DNA of 64,000 nucleotides, taken from the NCBI RefSeq assembly GCF_900240405.1, contig NZ_OEQK01000006.1, positions 203,525 to 267,524 of the forward strand. Direction: 5' to 3'. The translations under genes were made by a program, and so were the position numbers. The DNA comes from Salirhabdus sp. Marseille-P4669 (GTDB lineage: Bacteria > Bacillota > Bacilli > Bacillales > Alkalibacillaceae). Position 1 is the stretch's first letter. Each line of letters begins with the position of its first letter. The notes under the pieces are model-generated. The model saw only the letters and a list, made by a program, of their open reading frames with translations. It was not told the DNA's origin and searched no databases. Positions 11,130 through 20,579 of the stretch are shown one piece after another.

Positions 11130-11490
11130 TTGGGGAATTTTATTTGGAGTGAGTTAATTGGTGAATTATTAAGTGATATTGATGAATTGTGTGCTGGTTT
11201 TGGGGAATTACCCATTCTTGTTGGTGAATTGTTTACACTTATTGATGAATTTAACATTATTACTGTTGAATCCCGTGCTGTTGATGAGGGATTTCAGCTT
11301 CATATTGGGGCTTTGCTCTCACTTTTCATGGAATTTTATATTGCTCAATTCCAAACTGATGTTGTTGAATAAATCCTTCATATTGACGAATTATCCTCGC
11401 TCACCGTTGAATTATCACCAGCTTCTATTGAATTCCACAGCGTTATTGTAGAATTACCAACTCATTTTGCTGTATTGCGCACTCAACGCA
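11130..11490. repeat. Degenerate 21-bp intergenic tandem repeat (locus B)
   Basis: Between 11130 and 11490 the plus strand is built of about 15 units, most exactly 21 bases, each ending in GTTGAATT or a variant (GGTGAATT, GATGAATT, GTAGAATT). Read on the minus strand, units begin AATTCAACA, the same start as the array at 30790-31358, so this is a diverged copy in opposite orientation. No ribosome-binding site or domain supports the open frames that cross it; they exist because 21 is a multiple of 3. Confidence 0.75.
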
Positions 11491-11510
11491 ACAATCCCCC
11501 AAAAAATCCA

Positions 11511-11540
11511 AAACGACATGCCCCTATTGGCATGTCGTTT
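11511..11540 (-). terminator. Rho-independent terminator after minJ
   Basis: Perfect 12-bp stem (AAACGACATGCC with GGCATGTCGTTT), 6-base loop, then a T-rich tract on the minus strand. It lies 4 bases past the minJ stop codon. Confidence 0.9.
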
Positions 11541-11544
11541 CCAA

Positions 11545-12756
11545 TTAATCTAAACTACTAGGTATGTCTTGTGGATATAAACGAAACCTAGGCTTCTCTT
11601 TAATAAAAACTAATCCAAGCTCGTAATGTTCACCTTCATACATCGGTCCTTGCACGAACCGAAGCTCTCCTTCAATTGTTCGAACCTCTAATTTACAAAA
11701 GGCACGATTCTCTTGGAGTGCATCATAAAATTCTTGCTCATTTGAAACAGGAATTTGATGAACCTTTTCAATTTTCTCCCCGACTTTAAGTCCCATTTTA
11801 TCAGCTGGTGTATTTGGAATAACCGATAAAATGAATAAACTATCCGGTTGAGGCGTGTAAATTCCCTGCTTTTCTTGATCGGAAAATTGAACCCATAACG
11901 TAATTATTAGTCTTCCAAATATGGCTACTGCCGCACCAACTACAGCTAATATTGGATAAAAGTAGCTTCCAGCAGTTAACATACCAATAATGACGATGAA
12001 TCCAATGTTCCATTTCCCAAGAAGTTTTCCTCCTTGATCGACATACATCCCTTGGAATACCTGTTGAATTCCAATTAGGAAGGGCAAAATCATTAAGCTA
12101 TACCCATCATTTCCAATTGGGAATAGCGGCCACCATGGGGCAAAGGACTCGATCATGCCACTAGGTACTGGAATCACTAATGGCACAACCGCTAATCTTC
12201 TCAGCGCATGCCGACCAACATATTTTCCACGCTTCCCTTTTAATAATCTTGCAAAGCCGTATTCTTTCTTCGTGGTAAAGAAAAGAATCGTTTCCAATAC
12301 AAGTAGCAATGTACATAGACCTAGTAATAATGTGAGATTCGTATGTTCAAAATCTGATGCCCAATTAGATGGAATAAAGCTTACATTAAATTGATTTACA
12401 CCCCATATAACAAGAATCGTTAAACCAAATGTATATGCTGGTGATAATAACGTTAAAGCCCCAGTAATCGATAGGATTATGGATGCAATCGAAATCGTAA
12501 GCAGTACAGAATAAGGTATAACTCCGCCTAAAACGATGAGAAGAATAGATAGAACCAAACTGCTAACGATACTTACCAAAACTGTTTTCTTCCACTCCGA
12601 ACCAATAGGATATAGTGCTGTACCAAAGCTTTTCCGTTCCCTTTTCCTCCGAAAATAGGATGTTAAAAAGGTTAAAAGAAATACCCAATAAAATAATGGT
12701 TGTCCGAATAACCATAAAAATGCATTTCCAATTTCAATAAGCCACGCTTCCATCAT
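11545..12756 (-). CDS. minJ: MinJ-like division-site protein: membrane domain plus C-terminal PDZ
   Basis: A 403-residue protein with eight or so hydrophobic segments in residues 1-300, then a PDZ domain (VIPNTPADKMGLKVGEKIEKV, residues about 305-390). This is the architecture of B. subtilis MinJ (YvjD), which links DivIVA to MinD at poles and septa and also affects swarming. Synteny agrees: minJ is close to ctpB in B. subtilis. I choose ATG 12756 (MMEAWLIEIG) because GGGGGA lies 7 bases upstream. The identification rests on architecture and position, since the membrane part is weakly conserved. Confidence 0.75.
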   Translation of the reverse strand: MMEAWLIEIGNAFLWLFGQPLFYWVFLLTFLTSYFRRKRERKSFGTALYPIGSEWKKTVLVSIVSSLVLSILLIVLGGVIPYSVLLTISIASIILSITGALTLLSPAYTFGLTILVIWGVNQFNVSFIPSNWASDFEHTNLTLLLGLCTLLLVLETILFFTTKKEYGFARLLKGKRGKYVGRHALRRLAVVPLVIPVPSGMIESFAPWWPLFPIGNDGYSLMILPFLIGIQQVFQGMYVDQGGKLLGKWNIGFIVIIGMLTAGSYFYPILAVVGAAVAIFGRLIITLWVQFSDQEKQGIYTPQPDSLFILSVIPNTPADKMGLKVGEKIEKVHQIPVSNEQEFYDALQENRAFCKLEVRTIEGELRFVQGPMYEGEHYELGLVFIKEKPRFRLYPQDIPSSLD

Positions 12757-13080
12757 GTTGCATCCCCCGCTCATTTCCACTTTACTTTTATAAAGTCCCT
12801 AATACTTCTATTCTCCATTATGATACAAATTCCTGCAAGTGCAAGATGTCCTGTTTCATCATAATGTAAAAAAGCGTCGAAAACTCGATAGCCTTCAGGA
12901 TAATTACTAAGGCATTAAAGTATCAAATTATAAGAATTTTTAATCAAGCCGAAAGTACTAAATTCTCACCCTCCTCCTTCACTACATAGGAATTACTATT
13001 CATTTTTGTAAATAATTGTAATTTTTGAAAAATATTTTATTATAATGTGATTGTTGTTAAAAAACCATGGAGGTGGAGAT
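12757..13080. other. Divergent intergenic region between minJ and a lipoprotein gene
   Basis: A 324-base AT-rich gap. The only elements seen are TATAAT at 13041-13046, a plausible -10 for the plus-strand lipoprotein with a poor -35, and the GGAGGTGG ribosome-binding site at 13069-13076. No RNA gene or small coding frame is supported. Confidence 0.5.
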
Positions 13081-13998
13081 TTGAAATTTTTGACGAAATT
13101 ATCGCTTTTATTTCTGTTAACATTACTATTAGCCGCTTGTTCAGATGATGACAAGGCTTCAAAGGATGCTGAGGAGCCAAAAACTACGGAAAGCGAAGCA
13201 CCTGATGAAGAAGCAAATTCCGAAGAAGAACCTGCAGACGACCCTACAGAGGAAGAAGGAACAGAGGAACAAGATACGCCAGCTGGTGGTTCCGATGAAG
13301 CAGTTAAAATTTATGAGCAATTAGAAGCAGCTTTCGAAAATGTTGAAAGCAGTAGCAGTGAAATCTCGATGCAAATGGATATTAAAGCCGGAACTGAAGA
13401 AGGAACAATGTCCTTCGATTTTGAAACGGATCAATTACATACAACCGGAGAACACCATACGACTGGAAATATGTATCTAGATATGCAAGGACAAACGATG
13501 GATATGGATATGGAGGTCTATCAAACAATCGATGCCACATACACGAAAAACTCAATGCTCGGTGAAGGTTGGGTTCTAGATGGAGCTGGCTTCGGTATCC
13601 CACCATCAACTGGCTTGGATGTTGTTCAAAGCATGCAAGGATTAGCAAGTCAATTACAAGTTGACGAAATAGATGGCAATATCGTCTTATACTTAGATGA
13701 ACAGAAATTAGAATCCCACGATTTTATAGATGGCTTTTTAGCTGCTCAGAGCCAAATGGGTCTTGATAGTAGCGTGGACTACGAAGTATTTCTAAATACG
13801 TTTATGATTGAAGTAGACCCATCCACAAATTTATTAAACTATATGCAATTTGATATCGAGATGACGGGTAATGACCCTGAATTGGGTGAAACAGGCGTTG
13901 CATTACTATTGGAATATGGTGTATCCGAATACAATCACCTTAGTGAAATAACAGTTCCACAGGAAGTAATCGATTCTGCGGCGCAGTCCGCAAACTAA
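13081..13998 (+). CDS. Secreted lipoprotein with acidic linker (DUF6612/LppX-like fold)
   Basis: A 305-residue lipoprotein. The TTG start at 13081 is chosen because GGAGGTGG lies 4-11 bases upstream; the frame is open further but without a better site. A signal peptide ends in lipobox LLAAC (Cys19-20 region). A 45-residue linker very rich in Glu/Asp/Thr follows, then a beta-rich domain with repeated 'DMDMEV/YLDMQG' strands that resembles DUF6612 and LppX/LprG-type lipid- or ligand-binding lipoproteins. Function unknown. It is the only plus-strand gene in this core stretch and separates minJ from ctpB, which suggests insertion. Confidence 0.8.
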   Translation: MKFLTKLSLLFLLTLLLAACSDDDKASKDAEEPKTTESEAPDEEANSEEEPADDPTEEEGTEEQDTPAGGSDEAVKIYEQLEAAFENVESSSSEISMQMDIKAGTEEGTMSFDFETDQLHTTGEHHTTGNMYLDMQGQTMDMDMEVYQTIDATYTKNSMLGEGWVLDGAGFGIPPSTGLDVVQSMQGLASQLQVDEIDGNIVLYLDEQKLESHDFIDGFLAAQSQMGLDSSVDYEVFLNTFMIEVDPSTNLLNYMQFDIEMTGNDPELGETGVALLLEYGVSEYNHLSEITVPQEVIDSAAQSAN

Positions 13999-14007
13999 AA
14001 TGATGCT

Positions 14008-14040
14008 AAAAGCTTCAGGAGATTATTCTGAAGCTTTTTT
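14008..14040 (+). terminator. Rho-independent terminator after the lipoprotein gene
   Basis: Stem AAAGCTTCAG / CTGAAGCTTT, loop of about 9 bases, followed by T6 on the plus strand, 10 bases after the stop codon at 13998. Confidence 0.9.
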
Positions 14041-14059
14041 ATTTCTTCTCTAAAACAGA

Positions 14060-14089
14060 AAAATCCGCGGTCATTTCCGCGGATTTTTT
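14060..14089 (-). terminator. Bidirectional terminator between ctpB and the lipoprotein gene
   Basis: Perfect stem AAAATCCGCGG / CCGCGGATTTT with a 6-base loop. T tracts exist on both strands, so it can end ctpB (minus) and back up the plus-strand terminator. Confidence 0.9.
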
Positions 14090-14090
14090 C

Positions 14091-15575
14091 TTATTGATAA
14101 AGTTCTTTTAAGGCTGTATTCATTTGCTTATCATTTTCTTCATCTCTTACTGCATCCATTACTACTTCTTGAATTTTTGCTCCGGTATCTTTATCAATTT
14201 GACCTGAAGCAGTTAAGCCATGATCCGTTTGGAACTTTTTCACGACTTCTTCCATCTCTTTGCTGAAATAGCCATCTTCCCGTCCAGGATCATATCCAAT
14301 GCCTTTTAACATCTTTTGGATATTGGCAATTGCATCATTGGACATATCGAATGTGTATGGCTCTTCTACTTGGAATGGAGTTGTATAGAAAAACTCCGGC
14401 TGTTTCGCCTCGATTGTTGGTGCCACACCTTTTTCATTGATCCATTCTCCACTTGGTGTTAGCCACTTGTACACAGTAATTTTAATGTTGCTGCCATCAC
14501 CAAGCTGAAGTGTTTTTTGCACTGTTCCTTTACCATAGCTCTGTTCCCCAACGATGTCATAGCCAGCTTCTTTCATTGCTGCTGCTAAAATCTCAGATGC
14601 AGAGGCACTACCATTATTCATTAAGACACTAATTGGATAGTCTTTTTTATCATTGGTACCAGAATAGAATCGTTGTTTTTCTCCATTACGGTGTTCAAAT
14701 AACACGTACGGCTGATCCTTTGGTATAAAGTTTTCTAAAATAACCTCTACCGATTCAAATAATCCACCTGGGTTTCCGCGAACATCAATGACTAATCCAT
14801 CTATACCTTCCGCTTCCAGCTCTTCCAGTGCTTTATTGAAATCTCGAGCCGTATCCGTTGAGAAGGAAGTAATTTCAATAACCCCTGTCTTCTTACCATC
14901 AACTTCTCTTACACTCTTATAAACCGTTTCAATCGGTATCTCATCCCGTACTACATCCACCTCTAACAACTGATCAACGCCTGGTCGTCGGATTTGTAAG
15001 GTAACGGTGGAACCTTTTTCTCCACGAATTTTCGATACCGCTTCATATAAATCATAGCCTTCTAAGCTTTCACCATCTACTTGTAAAATTTGATCTTTAG
15101 GCATTAGCCCAGCGTCTTCAGCTGGCGAACCTTTAATTGGCGCTACAATCGTTACTACGCCATCTTCCATATTTACTTCTGCACCAATTCCTTCAAAGGA
15201 AGATTCAATACTGTCATTAAACTGTTCCACTGTCTCAAGGTCCATGTAGACGGTATGTGGATCATCTAACACTTCTAACATCCCTTGAATGGCACCTTCT
15301 ACTAGTTCCTCATCTTCCACTTGCTCTATGTAGTTGTCCTTAATAATAGCATAGGCATTCATAAACTTAGAGAATTGATCTGAATTTGCATCAGGCTCAA
15401 CTACAGCATTCTGTACTTCCTTACTTTTTTCCTCTGCTGTTTTTGTAGAAGATGCATCTTGTGCCACCTTCTCCTCATTATTCCCAATTACTTCTAATGC
15501 TGTGTAGGTTAACGCCCCACCAAAAAGGACAGCAATTAACACAATGACAACTAAGTAACGGTTTTTTATGTTCAT
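14091..15575 (-). CDS. ctpB: C-terminal processing serine protease CtpB (S41 family)
   Basis: A 494-residue exported protease. An N-terminal membrane anchor/signal (LVVIVLIAVLFGGALTY) is followed by a PDZ domain (about 105-190), the S41 protease core with nucleophile Ser in NGSASASEI and Lys in YGKGTVQ, and a C-terminal peptidoglycan-binding domain (about 415-470). In B. subtilis CtpB is secreted into the intermembrane space of sporangia and cleaves SpoIVFA, helping to activate pro-sigma-K. ATG 15575 is preceded by AGAGGTGA; a GTG at 15584 lies inside that site. Presence supports a spore-forming host. Confidence 0.92.
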   Translation of the reverse strand: MNIKNRYLVVIVLIAVLFGGALTYTALEVIGNNEEKVAQDASSTKTAEEKSKEVQNAVVEPDANSDQFSKFMNAYAIIKDNYIEQVEDEELVEGAIQGMLEVLDDPHTVYMDLETVEQFNDSIESSFEGIGAEVNMEDGVVTIVAPIKGSPAEDAGLMPKDQILQVDGESLEGYDLYEAVSKIRGEKGSTVTLQIRRPGVDQLLEVDVVRDEIPIETVYKSVREVDGKKTGVIEITSFSTDTARDFNKALEELEAEGIDGLVIDVRGNPGGLFESVEVILENFIPKDQPYVLFEHRNGEKQRFYSGTNDKKDYPISVLMNNGSASASEILAAAMKEAGYDIVGEQSYGKGTVQKTLQLGDGSNIKITVYKWLTPSGEWINEKGVAPTIEAKQPEFFYTTPFQVEEPYTFDMSNDAIANIQKMLKGIGYDPGREDGYFSKEMEEVVKKFQTDHGLTASGQIDKDTGAKIQEVVMDAVRDEENDKQMNTALKELYQ

Positions 15576-15628
15576 GGCAATCACCTCTATTTCTGTTTAT
15601 GTTTCTCTACTTTTGCTTCCTTGAAAGG

Positions 15629-15662
15629 AAAAAGACATCTCACCGTATGTGCGATGCCTTTT
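15629..15662 (-). terminator. Rho-independent terminator after the M23 hydrolase gene
   Basis: On the minus strand AAAGGCATC pairs with GATGTCTTT (one G-U) across a 12-base loop and ends in a T tract, 40 bases past the stop codon at 15702. Confidence 0.6.
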
Positions 15663-15701
15663 ATAATACTATATGATATCTTTTACGTAAACATGTCCGA
15701 A

Positions 15702-16991
15702 TTAGAAGCTTACGTAATTCCGTGGGTTCACAGCGTTTGATTTCGCTCCGTTCCATTCTCCAACGTGCACCTCAAAGTGTAAATGCTGTCCAAACGATTG
15801 TCCAGTATTACCCATATAACCGATAATTTCTCCTTTGTTTACCCATTGGCCAGTTGATACTTCACGGTTACGCATATGTGCATACACCGTTGTAAACATT
15901 TGACCATCAATATCATGGGCGATAAAAACAGCATTACCATAAGATCCAGATAAGTAAGAACGGATGACATAACCAGATGCAGATGCAACAATTGGTACTG
16001 TTCCACCCTTAGCAATATCAAGTCCATAGTGGAAGGATCCCCATCTTGGTTCAAATTCTGAGGAAACATAACCTTGTGCTGGTCGCATAAAGCTTCCACT
16101 CGTCACTGGAGGTGTGCCTGAGCTGTCACCACCATTATTTGACTCTTGGGATAGGCGGGCAAGCTCCTCTGCTCTCTTCGCTTCCTCTAGGTCAGCGGAA
16201 CGCTTTTCAATTAATTTCGCAAAGGCTGCTTCTTGACTTGCTAAAAGGTCTGCTTCTTCTTGTAATGTCATTTGGTGCTTATGCAATTCTTCTTCTTCAT
16301 GCTCAAGCTGTGCCATGAGCGTCTCTTTTTGTGAACGTTGTTCGCTCAACTGCTTTTCTAAAGCAACTAGTGTTTCTTTTTGATCTTCTAAGCTTGTTTT
16401 CTTCTCTTCTACTTCAATTTTACTTACTTGAAGTAATTCTACTTCTGTCTTTTGTTGGTCCATGATTTTTTTATCTTGACCCATTATGGTGTTTACCGCG
16501 TTACTTCGACTTAAAAAATCCCCAAAATCCTTAGCACCTAAAATAACTTCTAAGTAGCTAATTTCTCCGCCGTTTTGTTGAAGAGTACGAAGGCGGTTTT
16601 TAAGTAATTCATTACGCTCTGCAATTCTTGTTTCTAACTCACCTATATTTTTTTCTAGCTCTTCTATTTCTTGAATGGTTTCCTCAATTTGACCTTCCGT
16701 TGTTGCAATTTCTGTTTCAGTTTGGGTTAATTGTTGGTCAATCGAAATAATCTCGTTATTAATTCGTTCTTGCTCTGCTTGATTAGTAGCAATTTTTTGT
16801 TCTGTTTCTTCTTGTTGATTAGTTATCGTACTTTTTTCTTCTGTAATATCTTCTTTTTTATTTTCCAATTCATTTATTTCCTGTTCAATCTCCTCAGAGC
16901 TTGTTGCCTGAATGCTTGTCCCACTGGAAAAAGTTACGGTTGTTAACATGACGGTAAATGCAGAACCGAGTGCAAAAACTTTCTTTTTCAC
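15702..16991 (-). CDS. Secreted murein hydrolase (EnvC/PcsB-like): coiled coil plus M23 LytM domain
   Basis: A 429-residue exported protein. Signal peptide (residues 1-30), two long coiled-coil segments (about 32-125 and 160-280), a low-complexity hinge, and a C-terminal M23 endopeptidase domain with zinc motifs HYGLD and HLHFEVH. The coiled coils are the part through which EnvC/PcsB proteins are held inactive and activated by FtsEX. The gene directly follows ftsE-ftsX, so it is probably the FtsEX-controlled peptidoglycan hydrolase here; B. subtilis uses CwlO encoded elsewhere. Cleavage of peptide cross-links is inferred from family. Confidence 0.87.
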   Translation of the reverse strand: MKKKVFALGSAFTVMLTTVTFSSGTSIQATSSEEIEQEINELENKKEDITEEKSTITNQQEETEQKIATNQAEQERINNEIISIDQQLTQTETEIATTEGQIEETIQEIEELEKNIGELETRIAERNELLKNRLRTLQQNGGEISYLEVILGAKDFGDFLSRSNAVNTIMGQDKKIMDQQKTEVELLQVSKIEVEEKKTSLEDQKETLVALEKQLSEQRSQKETLMAQLEHEEEELHKHQMTLQEEADLLASQEAAFAKLIEKRSADLEEAKRAEELARLSQESNNGGDSSGTPPVTSGSFMRPAQGYVSSEFEPRWGSFHYGLDIAKGGTVPIVASASGYVIRSYLSGSYGNAVFIAHDIDGQMFTTVYAHMRNREVSTGQWVNKGEIIGYMGNTGQSFGQHLHFEVHVGEWNGAKSNAVNPRNYVSF

Positions 16992-17085
16992 GCGTTTTTT
17001 TCCTCCCCTTCACTTACTATTCTATCAATCTATTAAAATCAAAAGATACAAAAGGTCATGCTTCGTGCATGTACCTTTTGCATAT

Positions 17086-17976
17086 TTACACTTTTAAGAA
17101 TTTACGAACACTCATCACACTACCCCACATACCAATAACTGCCCCAATTCCTAATAGGATAAGAGCAATTTGCCATGCAAATGGGTTGTATGGAAGGAGT
17201 TCAAAGTAAGGGAAATTGACACCCTGTAAGCTATCGTAAAGGTAATGGTAGCCGACTAAGACAACAACTACTGGAATGATTGCTCCTAATAGTCCCATTA
17301 ACAGTCCTTCAATGAAGAACGGCCAGCGAATAAAACCATTTGTTGCCCCTACTAGCTTCATAATGTTGATTTCTCTACTCCGAGCAATGATTGTAATTTT
17401 AATTGTATTGGAAATTAAGAATCCTGCTGTAAGAATTAATGCTGCAATTAGGGCTATACCAATATATCTTGCATACTCGTTAAATTTGAATAGTTTTTGA
17501 ATGACTTCTTCTCCGTATTCCACACTAAAAACATTGTCAAATTTATTAATAGAGGTAGCTACCTTTTTAATATCAAGTGGGTCTTCGGTTTTGACGACGA
17601 AGGCATCATTTAGTGGGTTGTCCTGTTCAAACATCCCCCAATATTCTCCCTCTTCACCTAAGTCAGCAATTAGCTCTTCTAATTCATTTTCTTTTGAGGA
17701 AAATTGTAAATAGGATACTTCTTCTATAGTTTTTATTTGAGATTCGAGTTTATCAATGGCGGCTTGATCTGCAGCTAAATCAATGTAAACTTTAATTTCT
17801 ACATCCTCTTCAACGTTTGTTGCAATGGTGTTTAAGTTAAAGATTAATACTAGGAAAACACTGACTAATATCAAGGTTGTTGTTACAGACCCGACTGAAG
17901 CAACGGTCATCCAACCATTACGTACAATATTTTTACTACCTTCAACAAAGTGGCGTTTTAGTGTTTTAAGCTTCAT
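17086..17976 (-). CDS. ftsX: Cell-division/elongation permease FtsX
   Basis: Membrane partner of FtsE. The 296-residue protein (same length as in B. subtilis) has one N-terminal membrane segment, an extracellular loop of about 110 residues, and three C-terminal membrane segments in a FtsX/MacB domain. I choose ATG 17976 (MKLKTLKRHF); GGGGTGA lies upstream. The start codon sits inside the last codons of ftsE (11-base overlap), indicating translational coupling. Together FtsEX relays ATP hydrolysis to an extracellular hydrolase, here probably the M23 protein encoded next. Confidence 0.94.
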   Translation of the reverse strand: MKLKTLKRHFVEGSKNIVRNGWMTVASVGSVTTTLILVSVFLVLIFNLNTIATNVEEDVEIKVYIDLAADQAAIDKLESQIKTIEEVSYLQFSSKENELEELIADLGEEGEYWGMFEQDNPLNDAFVVKTEDPLDIKKVATSINKFDNVFSVEYGEEVIQKLFKFNEYARYIGIALIAALILTAGFLISNTIKITIIARSREINIMKLVGATNGFIRWPFFIEGLLMGLLGAIIPVVVVLVGYHYLYDSLQGVNFPYFELLPYNPFAWQIALILLGIGAVIGMWGSVMSVRKFLKV

Positions 17977-18652
17977 ACCCGTAGTCACCCCTTTGTTCGT
18001 CTCTTACGATGCGGCCTTGCTCTATCGCGACAACTCTTTGCTTAAATGTATTTACAATATCTTTACTGTGTGTTGCCATAAGAACCGTTGTGCCACGATT
18101 ATTTACTTCTGTAAAAATACGCATAATATCCCATGAAGTATCTGGGTCCAGGTTACCTGTAGGCTCGTCCGCTATCATAATCTTCGGATTGTTTACAATC
18201 GCTCTAGCAATCGCAACACGCTGCTGCTCCCCACCAGATAACTCCGTTGGTTTAAATCTTGCTTTGTTTTTTAATTTTACTAAGTCAAGTACATCCATAA
18301 CTTTACGGCGAATTTTCTTTGGAGATTCTTCAATTACTTCTAATGCGAACGCTACATTTTCATATACCGTTAGCCTTGGAAGTAATTTAAAATCCTGAAA
18401 GACTACTCCAATATCACGACGAAGCTTTGGTATATCTTTTCGTTTTACTTCACTAAGATCATGTCCGTTAATTAATACACTGCCTGAAGTTGGCGTTGTT
18501 TCGCGATACATGAGTTTAATAAATGTGGATTTACCAGCACCACTCGGCCCAACCACGTATACGAATTCACCTTGTTCAATATTAAGAGAAATACCGTTCA
18601 GTGCGGTCACACCGTTTGGATATACTTTACGTACTCCCTTCATTTCAATCAT
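17966..18652 (-). CDS. ftsE: FtsE ATP-binding protein
   Basis: ABC ATPase that powers FtsX. The 228-residue protein has Walker A GPSGAGKST near residue 35, signature LSGGEQQR near 139, Walker B IMIADEP near 160 and the switch histidine in MATHSKD. ATG 18652 (MIEMKGVRKVYPNG) gives the normal FtsE length and follows TAGGTGG; the frame extends 13 codons further upstream without support. Overlaps ftsX. Confidence 0.95.
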   Translation of the reverse strand: MIEMKGVRKVYPNGVTALNGISLNIEQGEFVYVVGPSGAGKSTFIKLMYRETTPTSGSVLINGHDLSEVKRKDIPKLRRDIGVVFQDFKLLPRLTVYENVAFALEVIEESPKKIRRKVMDVLDLVKLKNKARFKPTELSGGEQQRVAIARAIVNNPKIMIADEPTGNLDPDTSWDIMRIFTEVNNRGTTVLMATHSKDIVNTFKQRVVAIEQGRIVRDEQRGDYGYEA

Positions 18653-18887
18653 CGAACTACCACCTATGCCTCTCCAGTTGTATTTTGTCACAGAGATGTA
18701 TATATATCTGAATTTATTTGGTTATTTTGAAGAATGAACAACTATTTTGTAATAATAAGCTTCGTCTATTATACCATTTTTCGACTATTTTTGAGACCTT
18801 AATTTTATTACAGTTTTGTTTCATATAAAGATAGAGGGATGTGTCCGAAAAAATAGGAGAATAGAAGGGGTTTTGACACAAAAATAA

Positions 18888-18922
18888 TAACCTGATTAGC
18901 TAAAATTACCAACCAGGTTATA
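18888..18922 (-). terminator. Rho-independent terminator after cccB
   Basis: Stem ATAACCTG / CAGGTTAT with an apical loop of about 19 bases; the minus strand continues with TATTTTTG. It lies 11 bases past the cccB stop codon at 18933. Confidence 0.75.
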
Positions 18923-18932
18923 CAAGTACGTA

Positions 18933-19436
18933 TTACTTTTTAGCAGCTAGCCATGTAGCTACCGTGTTTGCATCCTCATCACTAATGTTAACAGCTTGCA
19001 TTCCGCCTTTACCATTTTGGATGATGTTTTGAATTTCTTCTTGGCTGTATCTTGCACCAACTTGTTGTAGGTTCGGTCCAACAGCACCAGCTAGATCAGC
19101 ACCATGACACATGGAGCAGTTGTTTTGATAAATCTTTTCTGCAGCAGCAGTATCAACTGTTCCAGCGTCGCCTTCTTCGCCAGTTTCAGACTCTGGATCT
19201 TCAGCAGCATTGTTATCTTCTTCGCCTTCTTCTGTTGTTGTACCTTCATCTGTTGCATTTCCATCGTCTGTAGCATTGCCTTCATCTGTTGTGCCGCCTT
19301 CATCTGCTGGTTGTTCTGTATCTGTGCCTGTATCTTCATTTGCACCAGTGTCATCACCAGTGTCTTCATCCCCACCACCACAAGCAGCAAGTACAAGAAC
19401 TGAGCCAAATAGTAAAGCTAATAATTTCTGCTTCAT
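18933..19436 (-). CDS. cccB: Lipoprotein cytochrome c-551 (CccB-like)
   Basis: A 167-residue membrane-anchored c-type cytochrome. Signal peptide with lipobox VLAAC (Cys19), then a 70-residue linker made almost only of Asp, Glu, Thr, Gly, Asn and Ala, and a heme domain with CSMCH near residue 109 and the axial Met in GGMQAV. B. subtilis CccB lies in the same place, upstream of ftsE, and passes electrons to terminal oxidases. The acidic linker is much longer than in B. subtilis, in line with proteins of salt-tolerant bacilli. Confidence 0.9.
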   Translation of the reverse strand: MKQKLLALLFGSVLVLAACGGGDEDTGDDTGANEDTGTDTEQPADEGGTTDEGNATDDGNATDEGTTTEEGEEDNNAAEDPESETGEEGDAGTVDTAAAEKIYQNNCSMCHGADLAGAVGPNLQQVGARYSQEEIQNIIQNGKGGMQAVNISDEDANTVATWLAAKK

Positions 19437-19502
19437 TACTATTTCCCCCTTAATTAGGTTTTCAAAGTGCGTAGCCTACACTTCAAGCATATTATAACCC
19501 AA

Positions 19503-20369
19503 CTATTTTGATTTAAAACCCTCACCCAATACCTCTGCAGCAGACATTGCAATAACAAAGGCTTTGGAATCAACATTATTCACAGTTTTTGTCAATTTAG
19601 TGAATTCTTTCTGGTCGACTACACACATGATGATGCTTCGTTGCTCGCCTGTGTAACCACCTTCACCGTTCAGGATTGTTACACCGCGATCAATATTTAC
19701 AAATATAGCTTTCCTCATTTCTTCCACTTTATCCGAAATTATCATGACATTTTTTGATGTTGTAAAACCAACTTGAATCAAATCAATGGTTCGGCTCGTC
19801 GCAAACAAGCCAATTAATGCATATAGCGCTTGTTCTACATTAAAAACAAAGGCTGATGTTAACACGATAGAGCCATCAAAAATGGCAATACATAACCCTA
19901 ATGAAATTCCGGTATACTTGTGTAATATTTGTGCCGCAACATCTATTCCCCCAGTCGATGCACGCCCACGAAATACAATACCAAGACCCATTCCAACACC
20001 CATTCCACCAAAAATAGAGCCTAATAATGGATTCATGGTAGCTGGTGTAAAATCTTTTGTTACATATACGAAAAGTGGTAAAGCTAATGTTCCAACTAAA
20101 GACTTAATCCCAAAATTAGCGCCTAAAATGATAACCCCAGCTAAAAATAATGGAACATTTAAACCCCACTGGCTAAATGCAGGCTCGATGCCGAATATTT
20201 CGTCCAAAATAATACTAATTCCCGCTACTCCACCAGAAGCAACATCGTTTGGTAATAAAAACAAATTAAATGCAAAGGCTATAAAAAAGGATCCTAAAAT
20301 AACATATACATAATCTTGTATCACTTGTGCTTTATCTGATAAAGGCTGACGACTATTTTTACGAAACAT
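19503..20369 (-). CDS. yvjA: YitT family membrane protein (YvjA-like)
   Basis: A 288-residue protein with five or six membrane segments (DUF161, two YitT_membrane repeats, residues 20-205) and a C-terminal DUF2179 domain (about 215-280). B. subtilis yvjA has the same position between cccB and prfB. GGAAGAGGAG precedes the ATG. The transported substrate of this family is unknown. Confidence 0.88.
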   Translation of the reverse strand: MFRKNSRQPLSDKAQVIQDYVYVILGSFFIAFAFNLFLLPNDVASGGVAGISIILDEIFGIEPAFSQWGLNVPLFLAGVIILGANFGIKSLVGTLALPLFVYVTKDFTPATMNPLLGSIFGGMGVGMGLGIVFRGRASTGGIDVAAQILHKYTGISLGLCIAIFDGSIVLTSAFVFNVEQALYALIGLFATSRTIDLIQVGFTTSKNVMIISDKVEEMRKAIFVNIDRGVTILNGEGGYTGEQRSIIMCVVDQKEFTKLTKTVNNVDSKAFVIAMSAAEVLGEGFKSK

Positions 20370-20579
20370 ACTATAACTCCTCTTCCATACATAAATATAT
20401 CTCTATCTTTTTCTTTAACCGTTTGGAATATAACACATGAAACAAAGGGGTGTAAATGACAGTAAGTTAAAGCTTTACTACGGTGATGGAGTGGTGTGTG
20501 TGGGTTTTCAGCGTTAGGTGCTAGTGACTATAAATAAAAAAACAGGAGACAACTTTAAGTTATCTCCTGCGACTCGCGA

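Noticed and set aside
11130..11451. Two overlapping plus-strand frames of 80 and 92 codons
   Set aside because: They cover the 21-bp repeat array, lack ribosome-binding sites and have low-complexity translations.
18933..19497. Several 70-105-codon frames overlapping cccB on both strands
   Set aside because: They are products of the repetitive Asp/Glu/Thr codons of the cytochrome linker; cccB itself has signal peptide, lipobox and heme motif.
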